Source: Bacillota bacterium
GTDB lineage: Bacteria; Bacillota; UBA4882; UBA8346
DNA length: 64,000 nt
Assembly: GCA_023400055.1 (NCBI GenBank)
Contig: JAEXFN010000009.1
Span: 48,244-112,243 of the forward strand
Direction of reading: 5' to 3'
The notes beneath the pieces are model-generated. The model searched no databases and was not told where the DNA came from. It was given only the letters and a program-made list of their open reading frames with translations. Positions 27,151 through 35,436 of this stretch are shown here, in pieces. The stretch's first letter is position 1; each line of letters begins with the position of its first letter. Made by a program: the position numbers and the translations under genes.

Positions 27151-28026
27151 GTGAAACGGATTATGCTGGCCGTGAACAATTGGATATTTGGGGACGCGAC
27201 GCTCGAGGCTGTCATCAAAAGGGCGGCCGCCTGCGGCTTTGACGGGATCGAGCTGGTGGGAGAGCCCGCCGTATACCGGGCCGAAAAGGTTGACGCCTTG
27301 CTGGCCGATTCGCCGCTGAGGATCTGTTCCATCTGCGGCATGTTTCCCGGACCGGCCGAGGACGATCTGCGGGCGCTTTGCCACAGTGACCCGCGGGAAA
27401 GGGCCAAAGCCGTCGATTATGTGAAGGCTTGCATCGATTTGGCCGCCGGCGTGGGCGCCCGGAGCGTGCTGGTGGCGCCGAGCCTGGTGGGAAAGCCGGT
27501 CTTTTTCGCCGATAAACAGACCGATCTCGACTATGCCGCCGATTCGCTGCGGACCGCCGCCGCGTACGCGGTGGCCCGGAACATCATCCTGCATATCGAG
27601 CCCATCAACCGCTACGAAGTTTGCCTGGTCAACAGCGTGGCCGACGCCATCGCGCTGGCCCGGAAGATCGACAGTCCCAATGTCCGGGTCATGGGCGATA
27701 CCTTTCACATGCAGTTGGAGGAATGGGAGGGGATCCCCAACGCCATCCGCCGCGCCGGCCAGTATTGGTTCCAGCACCTGCACGTGGCGGACAATACCCG
27801 GCAGGCCCCGGGAATGGGCACGCTGCCGTGGCGCGAAATCATCCGCGCCTTAATCGACATCGACTACGAAGGGGCCATCTCCTATGAGCCCCTGCCTAAA
27901 GGAAAAGCGCCGTACGACGCCAGGAACGGCAACATTCCGGCCGAAAAGCTGGACGCCGAACTGAAACTGGGCGTCGCCTATTTGCGGAACGAGATGGAGA
28001 TCTGTGCAAAGCAATGGACGGCCTGA
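27151..28026 (+). CDS. Ketose 3-epimerase-like TIM-barrel protein (tagatose/psicose 3-epimerase family)
   Basis: Probably epimerises a free ketose at C3 in the cytoplasm. The 291-residue barrel carries the four metal ligands of the D-tagatose 3-epimerase family in the right order: Glu in LHIEPINRYE, Asp in MGDTFHMQLEE, His in HLHVADNTRQAPGMG and Glu in ISYEPLPKG. The conserved PG-G following the His is also present. GTG 27151 after AAAGGGGG is chosen because similarity begins there. Last gene of the sugar locus, so the imported sugar is likely a rare ketose or is converted to one before phosphorylation. Confidence 0.82.
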   Translation: MKRIMLAVNNWIFGDATLEAVIKRAAACGFDGIELVGEPAVYRAEKVDALLADSPLRICSICGMFPGPAEDDLRALCHSDPRERAKAVDYVKACIDLAAGVGARSVLVAPSLVGKPVFFADKQTDLDYAADSLRTAAAYAVARNIILHIEPINRYEVCLVNSVADAIALARKIDSPNVRVMGDTFHMQLEEWEGIPNAIRRAGQYWFQHLHVADNTRQAPGMGTLPWREIIRALIDIDYEGAISYEPLPKGKAPYDARNGNIPAEKLDAELKLGVAYLRNEMEICAKQWTA

Positions 28027-28055
28027 GCGGCGCCGTCCGCCAGAGGAAAGAGAGA

Positions 28056-28092
28056 AATCCTTCGGTCGGGCCATTCGCCCGATCGGAGGATT
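28056..28092 (+). terminator. Strong hairpin closing the sugar operon
   Basis: AATCCTTCGGTCGGGC pairs with GCCCGATCGGAGGATT around a 5-base loop. There is no T run after it, so it may be a transcript-stabilising or rho-type end rather than a classical terminator. Confidence 0.55.
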
Positions 28093-28140
28093 GTCGACTT
28101 AAATAAGGAGGACAGTTTCTCCGAACCCTGGTCCGGGAGG

Positions 28141-28375
28141 GATGGTGTTCGGGGAAACTTGCCCGAAGCTCGGGACGACTCGCCCAAGGTTTGAGAATGT
28201 ATGCCCAAACGTTGGGCATTCTTTCCCACGGTCCGGGAATGCTTTCCCGACTTTCGGGCATCCTTTCCCAAGCCTTGGGCATCCTTTCCCAACCTCTGGC
28301 ACGGCTTTCCCAAGCCTTGGGACAGTCCGCCCAAAGCCTGGGACGGTCTTCCCGACGGCCGGGCGGGTTTTTCCA
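28141..28375. repeat. 21-bp tandem array D
   Basis: Eleven units with no phase slip: the pyrimidine triplet that starts each dyad falls at 28162, 28183, 28204, 28225, 28246, 28267, 28288, 28309, 28330, 28351 and 28372. A typical unit is CCCAAGCCTTGGGCATCCTT, with an inverted repeat CCCAA/TTGGG inside each unit. Units vary mostly in compensating positions of the dyad (for example CCCGACTTTCGGG). The open frames on both strands that encode heptad repeats are by-products of the period. Array E has the same unit. Confidence 0.93.
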
Positions 28376-28497
28376 TGGTGCGGGCGGGAAGGAAACGGCG
28401 GATCTCCCGCCGGGATGATGCCCGTCCTTGACAGGGATGGCCGTGACGATCGGCGAAAGGATCGCGCTACGGTTGCAACCCGGTTTTGAAACGCTTA

Positions 28498-28527
28498 TTG
28501 ACACGCTTTTCCCCAATCATATATAAT
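28498..28527 (+). promoter_or_regulatory. glpK promoter
   Basis: TTGACA (28498-28503), 18-base spacer, TATAAT (28522-28527): consensus sigma-A promoter. The transcript would start near 28534, just before the antitermination element. Confidence 0.85.
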
Positions 28528-28542
28528 GAAAGCAGCGGCAAT

Positions 28543-28596
28543 AAGTCCAGAGATGATGAGAGGACCGGGACGTCTATTTTGTTTCGGTCTTTTTTG
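28543..28596 (+). promoter_or_regulatory. glpK: GlpP-type antitermination leader of glpK
   Basis: A GTCCAGAGA box, four bases, then GAGAGGACCGG leads into an intrinsic terminator: AGGACCGGGAC pairs with GTTTCGGTCT (with G-U pairs) and is followed by TTTTTT at 28589-28595. The same box plus terminator precedes the glycerol-3-phosphate dehydrogenase gene at 31137. In Bacillus, GlpP with glycerol 3-phosphate prevents termination at comparable leaders. Confidence 0.78.
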
Positions 28597-28604
28597 CGCG
28601 TCAA

Positions 28605-28750
28605 GCTAGATAAGTTGAAATAAATTTTGGAATAAGCTTTGCCAGCCGTAAGGCATGACTGGAAAAGGATAAAGCGCGGTATTTATTGCAACTTACGAAT
28701 CAAGGAAATAGGTTGCAATGATCTTAAGGTATAAAAACTGATTGCAACAT
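28605..28750 (-). repeat. Interspersed repeat copy 1 (MITE-like, about 150 bp)
   Basis: The reverse complement of this stretch matches 58235-58386 almost throughout: the end ATGTTGC, the core ATCATTGCAACCTATTTCC, CTTGATTC, TAAGTTG, the TCCTTTTCCAG hairpin and the end ATTTATTTCAACTTAT. The two ends form an imperfect inverted repeat (ATGTTGCAATCAGTT and CTAGATAAGTTGAAAT). No coding capacity. It sits between the glpK antiterminator and the glpK start codon. Confidence 0.85.
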
Positions 28751-28796
28751 AGATAGAATATGGTTTGAAATGTGACGGAATAGACGGAGGATTCAG

Positions 28797-30293
28797 ATGT
28801 CGGCAAGTTACATCATTGCCATCGATCAGGGCACCACGGGTACGACCATGCTCCTGGTGGACCGGGCCGGACAGGTCGTTCACAAATGTTACCGTTCGTT
28901 CCCGCAGTATTACCCCAAACCGGGCTGGGTGGAACATGACCCGGAACAGATCTGGGAGACCGTGGCCGACGGTTTGCAGGAGATCTGCGCTCTGCCCTGG
29001 CTGAAAACGGCGGAGGTCGCCGCGGTCGGACTGACCAATCAGCGCGAGACCATCGTGGTGTGGGAGCGGGCCACCGGCCGGCCGGTTCATCCGGCGATCG
29101 TCTGGCAATGCCGCCGCACCGCCGACGCTTGCGCCCGCCTGGAACGGGAGGGCCACGGCGCCATGATCCGGGCCAAAACCGGGCTGCGGCTCGACCCTTA
29201 TTTCTCCGCCACCAAACTGCAATGGCTGCTGGAGAACCGGCCCGAACTGCGGGAGCGGGCCGAGCGCGGCGAACTGGCTTGCGGCACGGTGGATTCGTGG
29301 CTGATCTGGCGGCTGACCGGCGGCCGGGTGCACGCCACCGACTATTCGAACGCCTCCCGGACCCTGCTCTTCAACATTCACGAGTTGCGCTGGGATCCCC
29401 AATTGCTGGAGCTGTTCGGCATTCCCGCGGCGTTGTTGCCCCAGGTGCGGCCGTCGGCGGGCGATTTCGGCCGGACCGAACCGCGCTGGACCGGCATTCC
29501 GCTGCCGATCAGCGGGGTATTGGGCGATCAGCAGGCGGCTTTGTTCGGCCAAGGGTGCCTGCAGCCGGGCATGATGAAAAATACTTACGGCACCGGCTGT
29601 TTCCTGTTGATGAATACCGGGACCGCGCCGTCTCCGCCCGAACACGGGATGCTGGCCACCATCGCTTGGGGTTTGGGTGATCGAGTGACCTATGCCCTGG
29701 AAGGCAGCGTCTTCAATGGCGGAACCGTGGTCCAATGGCTCCGCGATGAACTGGGACTGCTGGGACAGGCGGCCGACTCCGAAGCGCTGGCGCTTTCGGT
29801 CGCCGACAGCGGCGGGGTTTATTTCGTGCCCGCCTTCACCGGCAGCGGCGCGCCATACTGGGATCCTTACGCCCGGGGCACGATCATCGGCCTGACCCGG
29901 GGTACGACCCGGGCCCAACTGGTCCGGGCGGCTTTGGAAGGGATCGCCTATCAAGTGTTGGAAGTCGTGGAATGCATGAGCCAGTCGGTCGGCCGCAAAC
30001 CGGCCGAATTGCGGGTGGACGGCGGCGCAGCGGCCAACAATTTCCTGCTGCAATTCCAGGCGGACATCTGTGATCTGCGGATTCAGCGCAACCGTTCGCT
30101 GGAATTGACCGGCACCGGGGCCGCTTTCATCGCCGGTCTGGGCGCCGGCTTTTGGAAGGACCCGGCCGAGCTGGCGGGACTGGTGGCCTTGGAACGGACT
30201 TTCGAACCGGTTATGGCCGAGACCGAGCGGGAACGGGCCGTCAGCGGCTGGCGCCGGGCGGTCGAACGTTCGGGAGGCTGGGTCCAACCCTAG
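28797..30293 (+). CDS. glpK: Glycerol kinase
   Basis: Phosphorylates glycerol to glycerol 3-phosphate with ATP. The 498-residue FGGY kinase shows AIDQGTTGTTMLLVD at the N-terminus, VGLTNQRET, the DYSNASRTLLFNI loop, GVLGDQQAALFGQG, KNTYGTGCF and GGAAANNFLLQ. These are all standard GlpK blocks and the length is normal. ATG 28797 follows GGAGG. It is transcribed through a GlpP-type leader and an inserted repeat. No glycerol facilitator gene is present beside it. Confidence 0.96.
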   Translation: MSASYIIAIDQGTTGTTMLLVDRAGQVVHKCYRSFPQYYPKPGWVEHDPEQIWETVADGLQEICALPWLKTAEVAAVGLTNQRETIVVWERATGRPVHPAIVWQCRRTADACARLEREGHGAMIRAKTGLRLDPYFSATKLQWLLENRPELRERAERGELACGTVDSWLIWRLTGGRVHATDYSNASRTLLFNIHELRWDPQLLELFGIPAALLPQVRPSAGDFGRTEPRWTGIPLPISGVLGDQQAALFGQGCLQPGMMKNTYGTGCFLLMNTGTAPSPPEHGMLATIAWGLGDRVTYALEGSVFNGGTVVQWLRDELGLLGQAADSEALALSVADSGGVYFVPAFTGSGAPYWDPYARGTIIGLTRGTTRAQLVRAALEGIAYQVLEVVECMSQSVGRKPAELRVDGGAAANNFLLQFQADICDLRIQRNRSLELTGTGAAFIAGLGAGFWKDPAELAGLVALERTFEPVMAETERERAVSGWRRAVERSGGWVQP

Positions 30294-30376
30294 CCGCCGG
30301 CCGGGGGACGCGGGCCTGATTTTGAAAAGAATGTCGGAATATGCTGTTATGCTCTCTCTGGGGTGAGCATAGTATA

Positions 30377-30448
30377 GATAATCAGCCGTCATGGCGCACC
30401 GACCCTTTTCGGCGAGAACGGATGACGCGGCGTCAGGGCGTGATTATC
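30377..30448 (+). other. Potentially structured leader before glpP
   Basis: Nested inverted repeats: GATAATCA (30377-30384) with TGATTATC (30441-30448), and inside them GTCAT with ATGAC and CCGA with TCGG. They end 16 bases before the first possible glpP start. Could be a regulatory RNA structure; no known riboswitch family is recognised. Confidence 0.4.
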
Positions 30449-30479
30449 AATCACCAGTGAGGAGTTGCATCGTTGCACC

Positions 30480-31046
30480 ATGGAACAACAGCTTGCTAAT
30501 CTTTTGGAAGCTCAACCCATTATCGCGGCGGTCCGCGATGAAAATGCCCTGAATCAGGCGCTGGACGCCCCGGTGGCGGCGATATTTTTGCTGGACGCCA
30601 TGCTGAACAACCTGAAGAAACGGGTGCGCCGGATCGCGGAGAACGGCAAGTTGGCCTTCGTCCACATCGAGATGGTCGCCGGTTTGAGCAAGGATCAAGC
30701 GGCGCTGGAATTTCTGAAGGAAGAGGTCGGCCCGACCGGAGTGATCACCACCAAACCCGGGCTGATCCAACCCGCCAAGAACCTCGGGCTGGTCACGATT
30801 CAACGGCTGTTCATCCTGGATTCGCTGTCCATCCAGACTGGGCTGCGCATCGTCCAGAGCCATCATCCCGACTTTATCGAGGTCATGCCGGGGGTCATCC
30901 CGAAGGTGATTACCGAGATGAAGACCCATTGCCAGGTGCCGCTCATCGCCGGCGGGATGATCAAGACCAAAGAAGAGATCATCGAGTTGCTGAAGGTCGG
31001 CGCGGTGGGCGTATCGACCAGCCGGGCCGAGCTGTGGAACCTTTAA
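30480..31046 (+). CDS. glpP: GlpP glycerol-responsive antiterminator
   Basis: RNA-binding antitermination protein of the glycerol regulon, 188 residues in a TIM-barrel-like fold. Family blocks: QPIIAAVRDE, FVHIEMVAGLS, GVITTKPGLI, IQRLFILDSLS, DFIEVMPGVIPKVI, PLIAGGMIKTKEE and GAVGVSTSRAELW. It would bind the leaders of glpK and of the dehydrogenase genes on either side. ATG 30480 is preferred by similarity, though GAGGAG is 15 bases away; TTG 30465 is an alternative start. Confidence 0.93.
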   Translation: MEQQLANLLEAQPIIAAVRDENALNQALDAPVAAIFLLDAMLNNLKKRVRRIAENGKLAFVHIEMVAGLSKDQAALEFLKEEVGPTGVITTKPGLIQPAKNLGLVTIQRLFILDSLSIQTGLRIVQSHHPDFIEVMPGVIPKVITEMKTHCQVPLIAGGMIKTKEEIIELLKVGAVGVSTSRAELWNL

Positions 31047-31080
31047 GCGCTATATTAATGAAATGAATCCTTAATGATTT

Positions 31081-31108
31081 CATCATGTCCGGTTTAAAAG
31101 ACATGATG
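31081..31108. promoter_or_regulatory. Perfect 9-bp inverted repeat downstream of glpP
   Basis: CATCATGTC (31081-31089) and GACATGATG (31100-31108) with a 10-base A/T-rich spacer, immediately followed by TACAAT. It could be an operator over the promoter of the next gene or a weak terminator of glpP (no T run). Confidence 0.5.
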
Positions 31109-31136
31109 TACAATGAACTTAACTTCATAATCAGCA

Positions 31137-31213
31137 GTGTCCAGAGACGCAGAGAGGACCGGATAGACAGGGTATTGCGAAAATACCTTCGTCTGTCGTC
31201 GGTCTTTTTTTAT
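31137..31213 (+). promoter_or_regulatory. GlpP-type antitermination leader of the glycerol-3-phosphate dehydrogenase operon
   Basis: GTCCAGAGA, four bases, GAGAGGACCGG (31139-31162), identical to the glpK box apart from the four-base spacer. It flows into a long terminator hairpin (AGGACCGG...CGGTCTT with an inner GGTATT/AATACC stem) and a run of seven T at 31204-31210. Confidence 0.78.
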
Positions 31214-31235
31214 TTCCAAGGAGGAGGTCCAGGGA

Positions 31236-32714
31236 ATGTCCCAAAATCAGTGTGATGTGTTGATCGTCGGCGCGGGCGTGGTCGGGGCGGCCATCGCCCG
31301 GCAGTTGTCCCGCTTCCAATTGCGGGTGATTCTGGTGGAAGAGGCGGAGGATATCGCGACCGGCACTTCCAAGGCCAATAGCGGCATCGTCCATTCGGGA
31401 ATCCACGATGGCTCCGGGACGTTGAAGGCGCGGTTATGCGTGCGCGGCAACCAATTGTATCCGAGTTTGGCCGAGGAACTGGGATTTTTATATCAGAATA
31501 ACGGCGCCCTGGTGGTGGCCCGCCATCCGGAGGAGTTGCCCCTGCTCGACCGGCTCATGGAACAGGGCCGTCAAAACGGCGTGCCGGGCTTCACCCGCTT
31601 GAGCCCGGACGAGATCCGGCAGTTGGAGCCGAATCTGGCTCCCAATTTAGCCGGCGGCATCCTGACGCCGTCGGGCGGGATCGTGGTCCCCTTCGACCTG
31701 GTTTTCGCGTTGATCGAAAACGCAGTCCACAACGGCCTGCAATTGCTGTTAAACACCCGAGTGACCGCAATCCGGCGGGAACGGGAAGGATTTCTGGTCG
31801 AGACCAACAACGGCGTGATCCGGGCCGCTTATCTCGTTAACGCCGCCGGGTTGGGCAGCGCGGCGCTGGCCCGGATGGTGGGCGACGAATCCTTTAGCAT
31901 TCATCCGGTCAAAGGGGAAGAGTACTTGCTGGACAGGCGGCTGGATGGGTTGGTGCGGCGGACCATCTTCCCGTTGCCGACGCCGCTCTCCAAGGGAATC
32001 CTGGTCATCCCGACCGTCGACGGCAATATCATGCTGGGGCCGACCGCTCATCCGGTGGCGGACGCGCAAGACCGGGCGACCACCCGGGAAGGCTGGCAGG
32101 AGATCTTCCGGGAAGTTCGGACGCTGGTTCCGGCCTTGGGCCCCGCCGATCTGATCACCTCATTCGCCGGCTTGCGGGCCGCCACCGATCAGGAGGATTT
32201 TCTCATTGAGCCTTCCAAGGTCGCGCCGCGGATGATCCATCTGGCGGGGATCAATTCGCCGGGTCTGACCGCGGCGCCGGCCATCGCCGAATATGTCGTC
32301 GCGTTGCTGGAGGAGAGCGGCTTGCGACTGACGACCCGCTTCGATTTCCAGCCGCGCCGGGAATTGATCCGTATGCGCCAGCTGAGCCGGGAGCGGCAGG
32401 CGGAATTGATCCGCCAGAACCCGCAATACGCCAATATCGTCTGCCGCTGCGAGCTGGTCAGTGAGGCCGAGATCCGGGAGGCGATCCGGCGCGGCGCGAC
32501 CACCGTCGATGGCGTCAAGTTGCGGACCCGCAGCGGCATGGGCCGCTGTCAGGGCGGTTTTTGCACCCCGAAAGTGATCCGCATTTTAAGCGAGGAATTG
32601 GGTTGTGCGCCGGAAGCCATCACCAAAAAAGGTTCCGGCAGTGAGCTGTTGCTGGGCCGGTTGCGCCAACCGGACACCATGACGAGTATCGAGGAGGCGA
32701 AACAAGATGTTTGA
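31236..32714 (+). CDS. Glycerol-3-phosphate dehydrogenase-type FAD oxidoreductase with BFD-like iron-sulfur tail (GlpA-like)
   Basis: Oxidises glycerol 3-phosphate to dihydroxyacetone phosphate, inferred from context and family. The 492 residues have an FAD-binding start (DVLIVGAGVVGAAIARQLS), the DAO fold to about 370, then a BFD-like [2Fe-2S] domain with CRCELVSEAEI and GMGRCQGGFC supplying four Cys. Preceded by GGAGGAGG. It overlaps the next flavoprotein gene by eight bases and forms a trio with a DUF1667 gene, an arrangement known from anaerobic Firmicutes and Thermotogae. Controlled by the upstream GlpP leader. Confidence 0.88.
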   Translation: MSQNQCDVLIVGAGVVGAAIARQLSRFQLRVILVEEAEDIATGTSKANSGIVHSGIHDGSGTLKARLCVRGNQLYPSLAEELGFLYQNNGALVVARHPEELPLLDRLMEQGRQNGVPGFTRLSPDEIRQLEPNLAPNLAGGILTPSGGIVVPFDLVFALIENAVHNGLQLLLNTRVTAIRREREGFLVETNNGVIRAAYLVNAAGLGSAALARMVGDESFSIHPVKGEEYLLDRRLDGLVRRTIFPLPTPLSKGILVIPTVDGNIMLGPTAHPVADAQDRATTREGWQEIFREVRTLVPALGPADLITSFAGLRAATDQEDFLIEPSKVAPRMIHLAGINSPGLTAAPAIAEYVVALLEESGLRLTTRFDFQPRRELIRMRQLSRERQAELIRQNPQYANIVCRCELVSEAEIREAIRRGATTVDGVKLRTRSGMGRCQGGFCTPKVIRILSEELGCAPEAITKKGSGSELLLGRLRQPDTMTSIEEAKQDV

Positions 32715-33960
32715 AAAACAAACCGACTTGGTGGTGATCGGAGCCGGTCCGGCGGGATTGGCAGCCGCACTGGCTGCCGCCGAGGGCGGCGTCGGTGAGA
32801 TTATTCTGATCGACCGGCTGGAAGAAGCGGGCGGCATCTTACAGCAGTGCATCCATAACGGCTTCGGACTGCGCTATTTTGGCGAGGAACTGACCGGTCC
32901 CGAATATGCCTGGCGTTTTATCGAGCCTTTGGCCAAATACCCGCAGATTGAGCTGAAAACCGGAACCATGGTCATCGAACTGACCACCGACCGCCGGGTC
33001 ATCACGGTCAACCCGCAGGATGGCCTGGTAGTCTATCATGCCAAGGCGATCGTTCTGGCCATGGGTTGCCGGGAACGACCGCGCGGCGCCATCAATATCC
33101 CGGGCGACCGGCCGGCTGGCATCTTTACCGCCGGGACGGTGCAACGCCTGATGAATATCGAGGGCTTGTTGCCGGGCAAGGAGACCGTGATCCTCGGCTC
33201 CGGGGACATCGGACTGATCATGGCGCGCCGGCTGACGCTGGAAGGAGTCAAGGTCCGGGCGGTGCTGGAACTGCTGCCGTATTCCAGCGGCTTGCAGCGT
33301 AATATCGTCCAGTGCTTGGAGGATTATCAGATTCCATTGTACTTGAGCCATACCGTGACCCGGATCGTCGGTAAAGACCGGATCGAAGCGGTGGAGGTTG
33401 CGCCGGTGGATGAGAAACTCCAGCCGATCATGGAACGGGGTTTCCGCCTGGACTGCGACACCTTGGTCTTATCAGTCGGCCTGGTTCCCGAGAATGAATT
33501 GTCGTTGAACGCTGGGATTCAATTGGATGCGGCGACCGGGGGACCGCTGGTCGATTCCAATTATCAAACCAATATCGCGGGCGTTTTTGCCTGCGGGAAT
33601 GTGGTCCATGTGCACGACCTGGTGGACGACGTCACCGAGGAGAGCCGGATGGCGGGCGGCGCCGCGGCGCTGTATATCAAGGGTCAATTGGCCGAGGTGA
33701 CGATGATCCGGGTGAACGGGGGCCGGAATGTCCGTTCGGTGGTGCCGCAGCAGATCGCCGCGGACCGGCCGACCACGCTCTATGTGCGGGCCCGTTTCCC
33801 CGAGCGCAACCAGGTGTTGCGGGTGGCCGGCCAGGACCGGACCAAATTGCCGGTGGTGACCCCCGGCGAGACGATCCGCTATACCTTGACCCCCAAGGAG
33901 CTTGCGGAATATCAGGAATATCTATCGATCAGCATTGAAGGAGGAGCTAGTCATGGCTGA
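32707..33960 (+). CDS. NAD(P)/FAD-dependent oxidoreductase, partner of the GlpA-like protein
   Basis: Pyridine-nucleotide-disulfide type flavoprotein, 417 residues. FAD site VVIGAGPAGLAAALAAAEGG near the start, conserved GGILQQCIHNGFGL, NAD(P)-binding ETVILGSGDIGLIMARRL near residue 160, and a second FAD block GVFACGNVVHVHDLVDDVT. It probably passes electrons from the GlpA-like subunit to NAD or another acceptor. Overlaps its neighbour upstream by 8 bases and the DUF1667 gene downstream by 8 bases, so the trio is tightly coupled. Confidence 0.88.
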   Translation: MFEKQTDLVVIGAGPAGLAAALAAAEGGVGEIILIDRLEEAGGILQQCIHNGFGLRYFGEELTGPEYAWRFIEPLAKYPQIELKTGTMVIELTTDRRVITVNPQDGLVVYHAKAIVLAMGCRERPRGAINIPGDRPAGIFTAGTVQRLMNIEGLLPGKETVILGSGDIGLIMARRLTLEGVKVRAVLELLPYSSGLQRNIVQCLEDYQIPLYLSHTVTRIVGKDRIEAVEVAPVDEKLQPIMERGFRLDCDTLVLSVGLVPENELSLNAGIQLDAATGGPLVDSNYQTNIAGVFACGNVVHVHDLVDDVTEESRMAGGAAALYIKGQLAEVTMIRVNGGRNVRSVVPQQIAADRPTTLYVRARFPERNQVLRVAGQDRTKLPVVTPGETIRYTLTPKELAEYQEYLSISIEGGASHG

Positions 33961-34297
33961 GATGACTTGTATTGTCTGTCCGATAGGCTGCCGGCTGACG
34001 GTCAAAGTTGCCGGCGGTGCGGTGGAAGTGACCGGTAACGGCTGCCGGCGCGGCCTCGAATACGCCCGGCAGGAAGCCGTCGATCCGCAGCGGGTTTTGA
34101 CCGCGGTGGTCGCGGTGGCCGGTTCGGAACAGCCCTTGCCGGTGAAGACGGCCCGACCGATCCCCAAGGACAAATTGTTTGCGGCGATGGCCGAAGTGAA
34201 GACGCTGCGGCCTCAACCGCCGATTCGTGTCGGCCAAGTGCTGAAAGAAGATCTGGCCGGCACCGGCGTGTCGCTAGTGGCGACCAAAAACTATTAG
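33953..34297 (+). CDS. DUF1667 protein, third subunit of the GlpA-like complex
   Basis: Small protein of 114 residues with Cys at CIVCPIGC and in NGCRRG, a likely iron-sulfur site, followed by PVKTARPIPKDKLF. This matches the DUF1667 family, regularly encoded after the two flavoproteins above; its biochemical role is not established to my knowledge. ATG 33953 follows GGAGGAG. Its end overlaps the end of the convergent PHP gene by four bases. Confidence 0.85.
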   Translation: MAEMTCIVCPIGCRLTVKVAGGAVEVTGNGCRRGLEYARQEAVDPQRVLTAVVAVAGSEQPLPVKTARPIPKDKLFAAMAEVKTLRPQPPIRVGQVLKEDLAGTGVSLVATKNY

Positions 34298-35436
34298 GTC
34301 CGTACCAACCAGAATGGCTGCGACCAGGCGGTTGCGCCCGAAGCCGTGACCGCCTCGATCCGGATAAACCCCTCGTCGCCGTGACAAAGATACTGCCCTG
34401 TGCTGGAACGGAACGCCGCCACCACCTGATTCCTGGCGTTGTAAAAACGGAGCCATTCTCCGGCCGGGGCCGCTGCCCGGATCTCCCGGCCCAGCACGGT
34501 GATGTCCAGCGTCGGTCCATTGGTAGCGTAAAAAGCGCCTGCCTTCAAAGCAGTAATCAACTCATCCCGGTCGATGGCCGTGGTCTTGACCATGACCCAG
34601 CCGTTCCGGGAGCTTCCGGCGTGGGAGTCGTCCACCGCCACGCCCCAGACCGGCCGGTCCGGTCCGGCTTCCAGGATCAATTTGTGCCAGATGACAAAGT
34701 CGATCGGATCGCGCGAATGGGGATTATTGATCTCCACCAAGCGCAGTTTTTTTAGTTTCAGCAACTTCTCCGGAAACCAGCGGCCGGTCCCGGCCCCGCC
34801 CCGCCAGTTCAGATGGGCCGGGATCGCCACTCCTCCGTATTGCTCCACGCGGTTCAGCATTTCCTGGGCGCAGTGCCACGGCGCCAGATTCGGTGGCGGA
34901 TTCAAGATCACCAGGTGTTTTCCTAAGGGAATCGGCCAGAACAAGGCGGGGATCGTCGCCTCGACTCCGGCGATGACCAAACACTCCGGATGGCTAAAAT
35001 TCGCGAAATCTCCATAACGGTCATGATCGGTAATCGCAACGAACTGATAGCCATCCCGCACGTAGGAATCGATTACGGCTTGCGGTACCAGGCGGCTGTC
35101 ATAGGAGCGGCTGGTATGGACGTGCAGCTGCGCCTTTCGGAAAACGCCCGGCCGTTCCAGCGGGTTCATGATCCGAAAGTCCGTCAATGCCGGCGGGGCA
35201 GCCAGCGACATCTTTTTCGGCACAAAAGACCGTTCGTAGCGGAAGTTTTGAATAATCTGAACCGATAAAAATAAGCCTAATAAAGTAAAGAAGAGCCCTC
35301 CGATAATTTGAACGACGATCCGGATGAAAGTTCCGAGGCCCGCGGGGAGAAAACGGCTAACCCAATGAAGCAGAAACAGGATTACGAGAATGAACAGAAA
35401 ATGCCCGATGATTGCGGCGTTCTTCCACCAATTCAC
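34294..35436 (-). CDS. Membrane-anchored PHP-domain phosphoesterase (CehA/McbA-like)
   Basis: Predicted metal-dependent phosphoesterase, 380 residues. The first 65 residues form two transmembrane helices (HFLFILVILFLLHWV and IRIVVQIIGGLFFTLLGLFL). The PHP domain follows with metal ligands AQLHVHTSRSYDS, VAITDHD, GVEATI, AIPAHLNW and VDDSHAG. The domain could face either side of the membrane. Substrate unknown. The start is GTG 35436 with AAAAGGAG seven bases upstream. Convergent with the glycerol-3-phosphate dehydrogenase genes; no functional link is evident. Confidence 0.82.
   Translation of the reverse strand: MNWWKNAAIIGHFLFILVILFLLHWVSRFLPAGLGTFIRIVVQIIGGLFFTLLGLFLSVQIIQNFRYERSFVPKKMSLAAPPALTDFRIMNPLERPGVFRKAQLHVHTSRSYDSRLVPQAVIDSYVRDGYQFVAITDHDRYGDFANFSHPECLVIAGVEATIPALFWPIPLGKHLVILNPPPNLAPWHCAQEMLNRVEQYGGVAIPAHLNWRGGAGTGRWFPEKLLKLKKLRLVEINNPHSRDPIDFVIWHKLILEAGPDRPVWGVAVDDSHAGSSRNGWVMVKTTAIDRDELITALKAGAFYATNGPTLDITVLGREIRAAAPAGEWLRFYNARNQVVAAFRSSTGQYLCHGDEGFIRIEAVTASGATAWSQPFWLVRT

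Noticed and set aside
28191..28431. Heptad-repeat proteins encoded by arrays D and E, also by A
   Set aside because: Several frames on both strands are open at once because 21 is a multiple of three, and none has a proper start region. The signal is in the DNA period, not in a protein.
28683..30392. A 569-codon open frame antisense to glpK
   Set aside because: Low-complexity shadow of a clear glycerol kinase gene; no ribosome site or family similarity.
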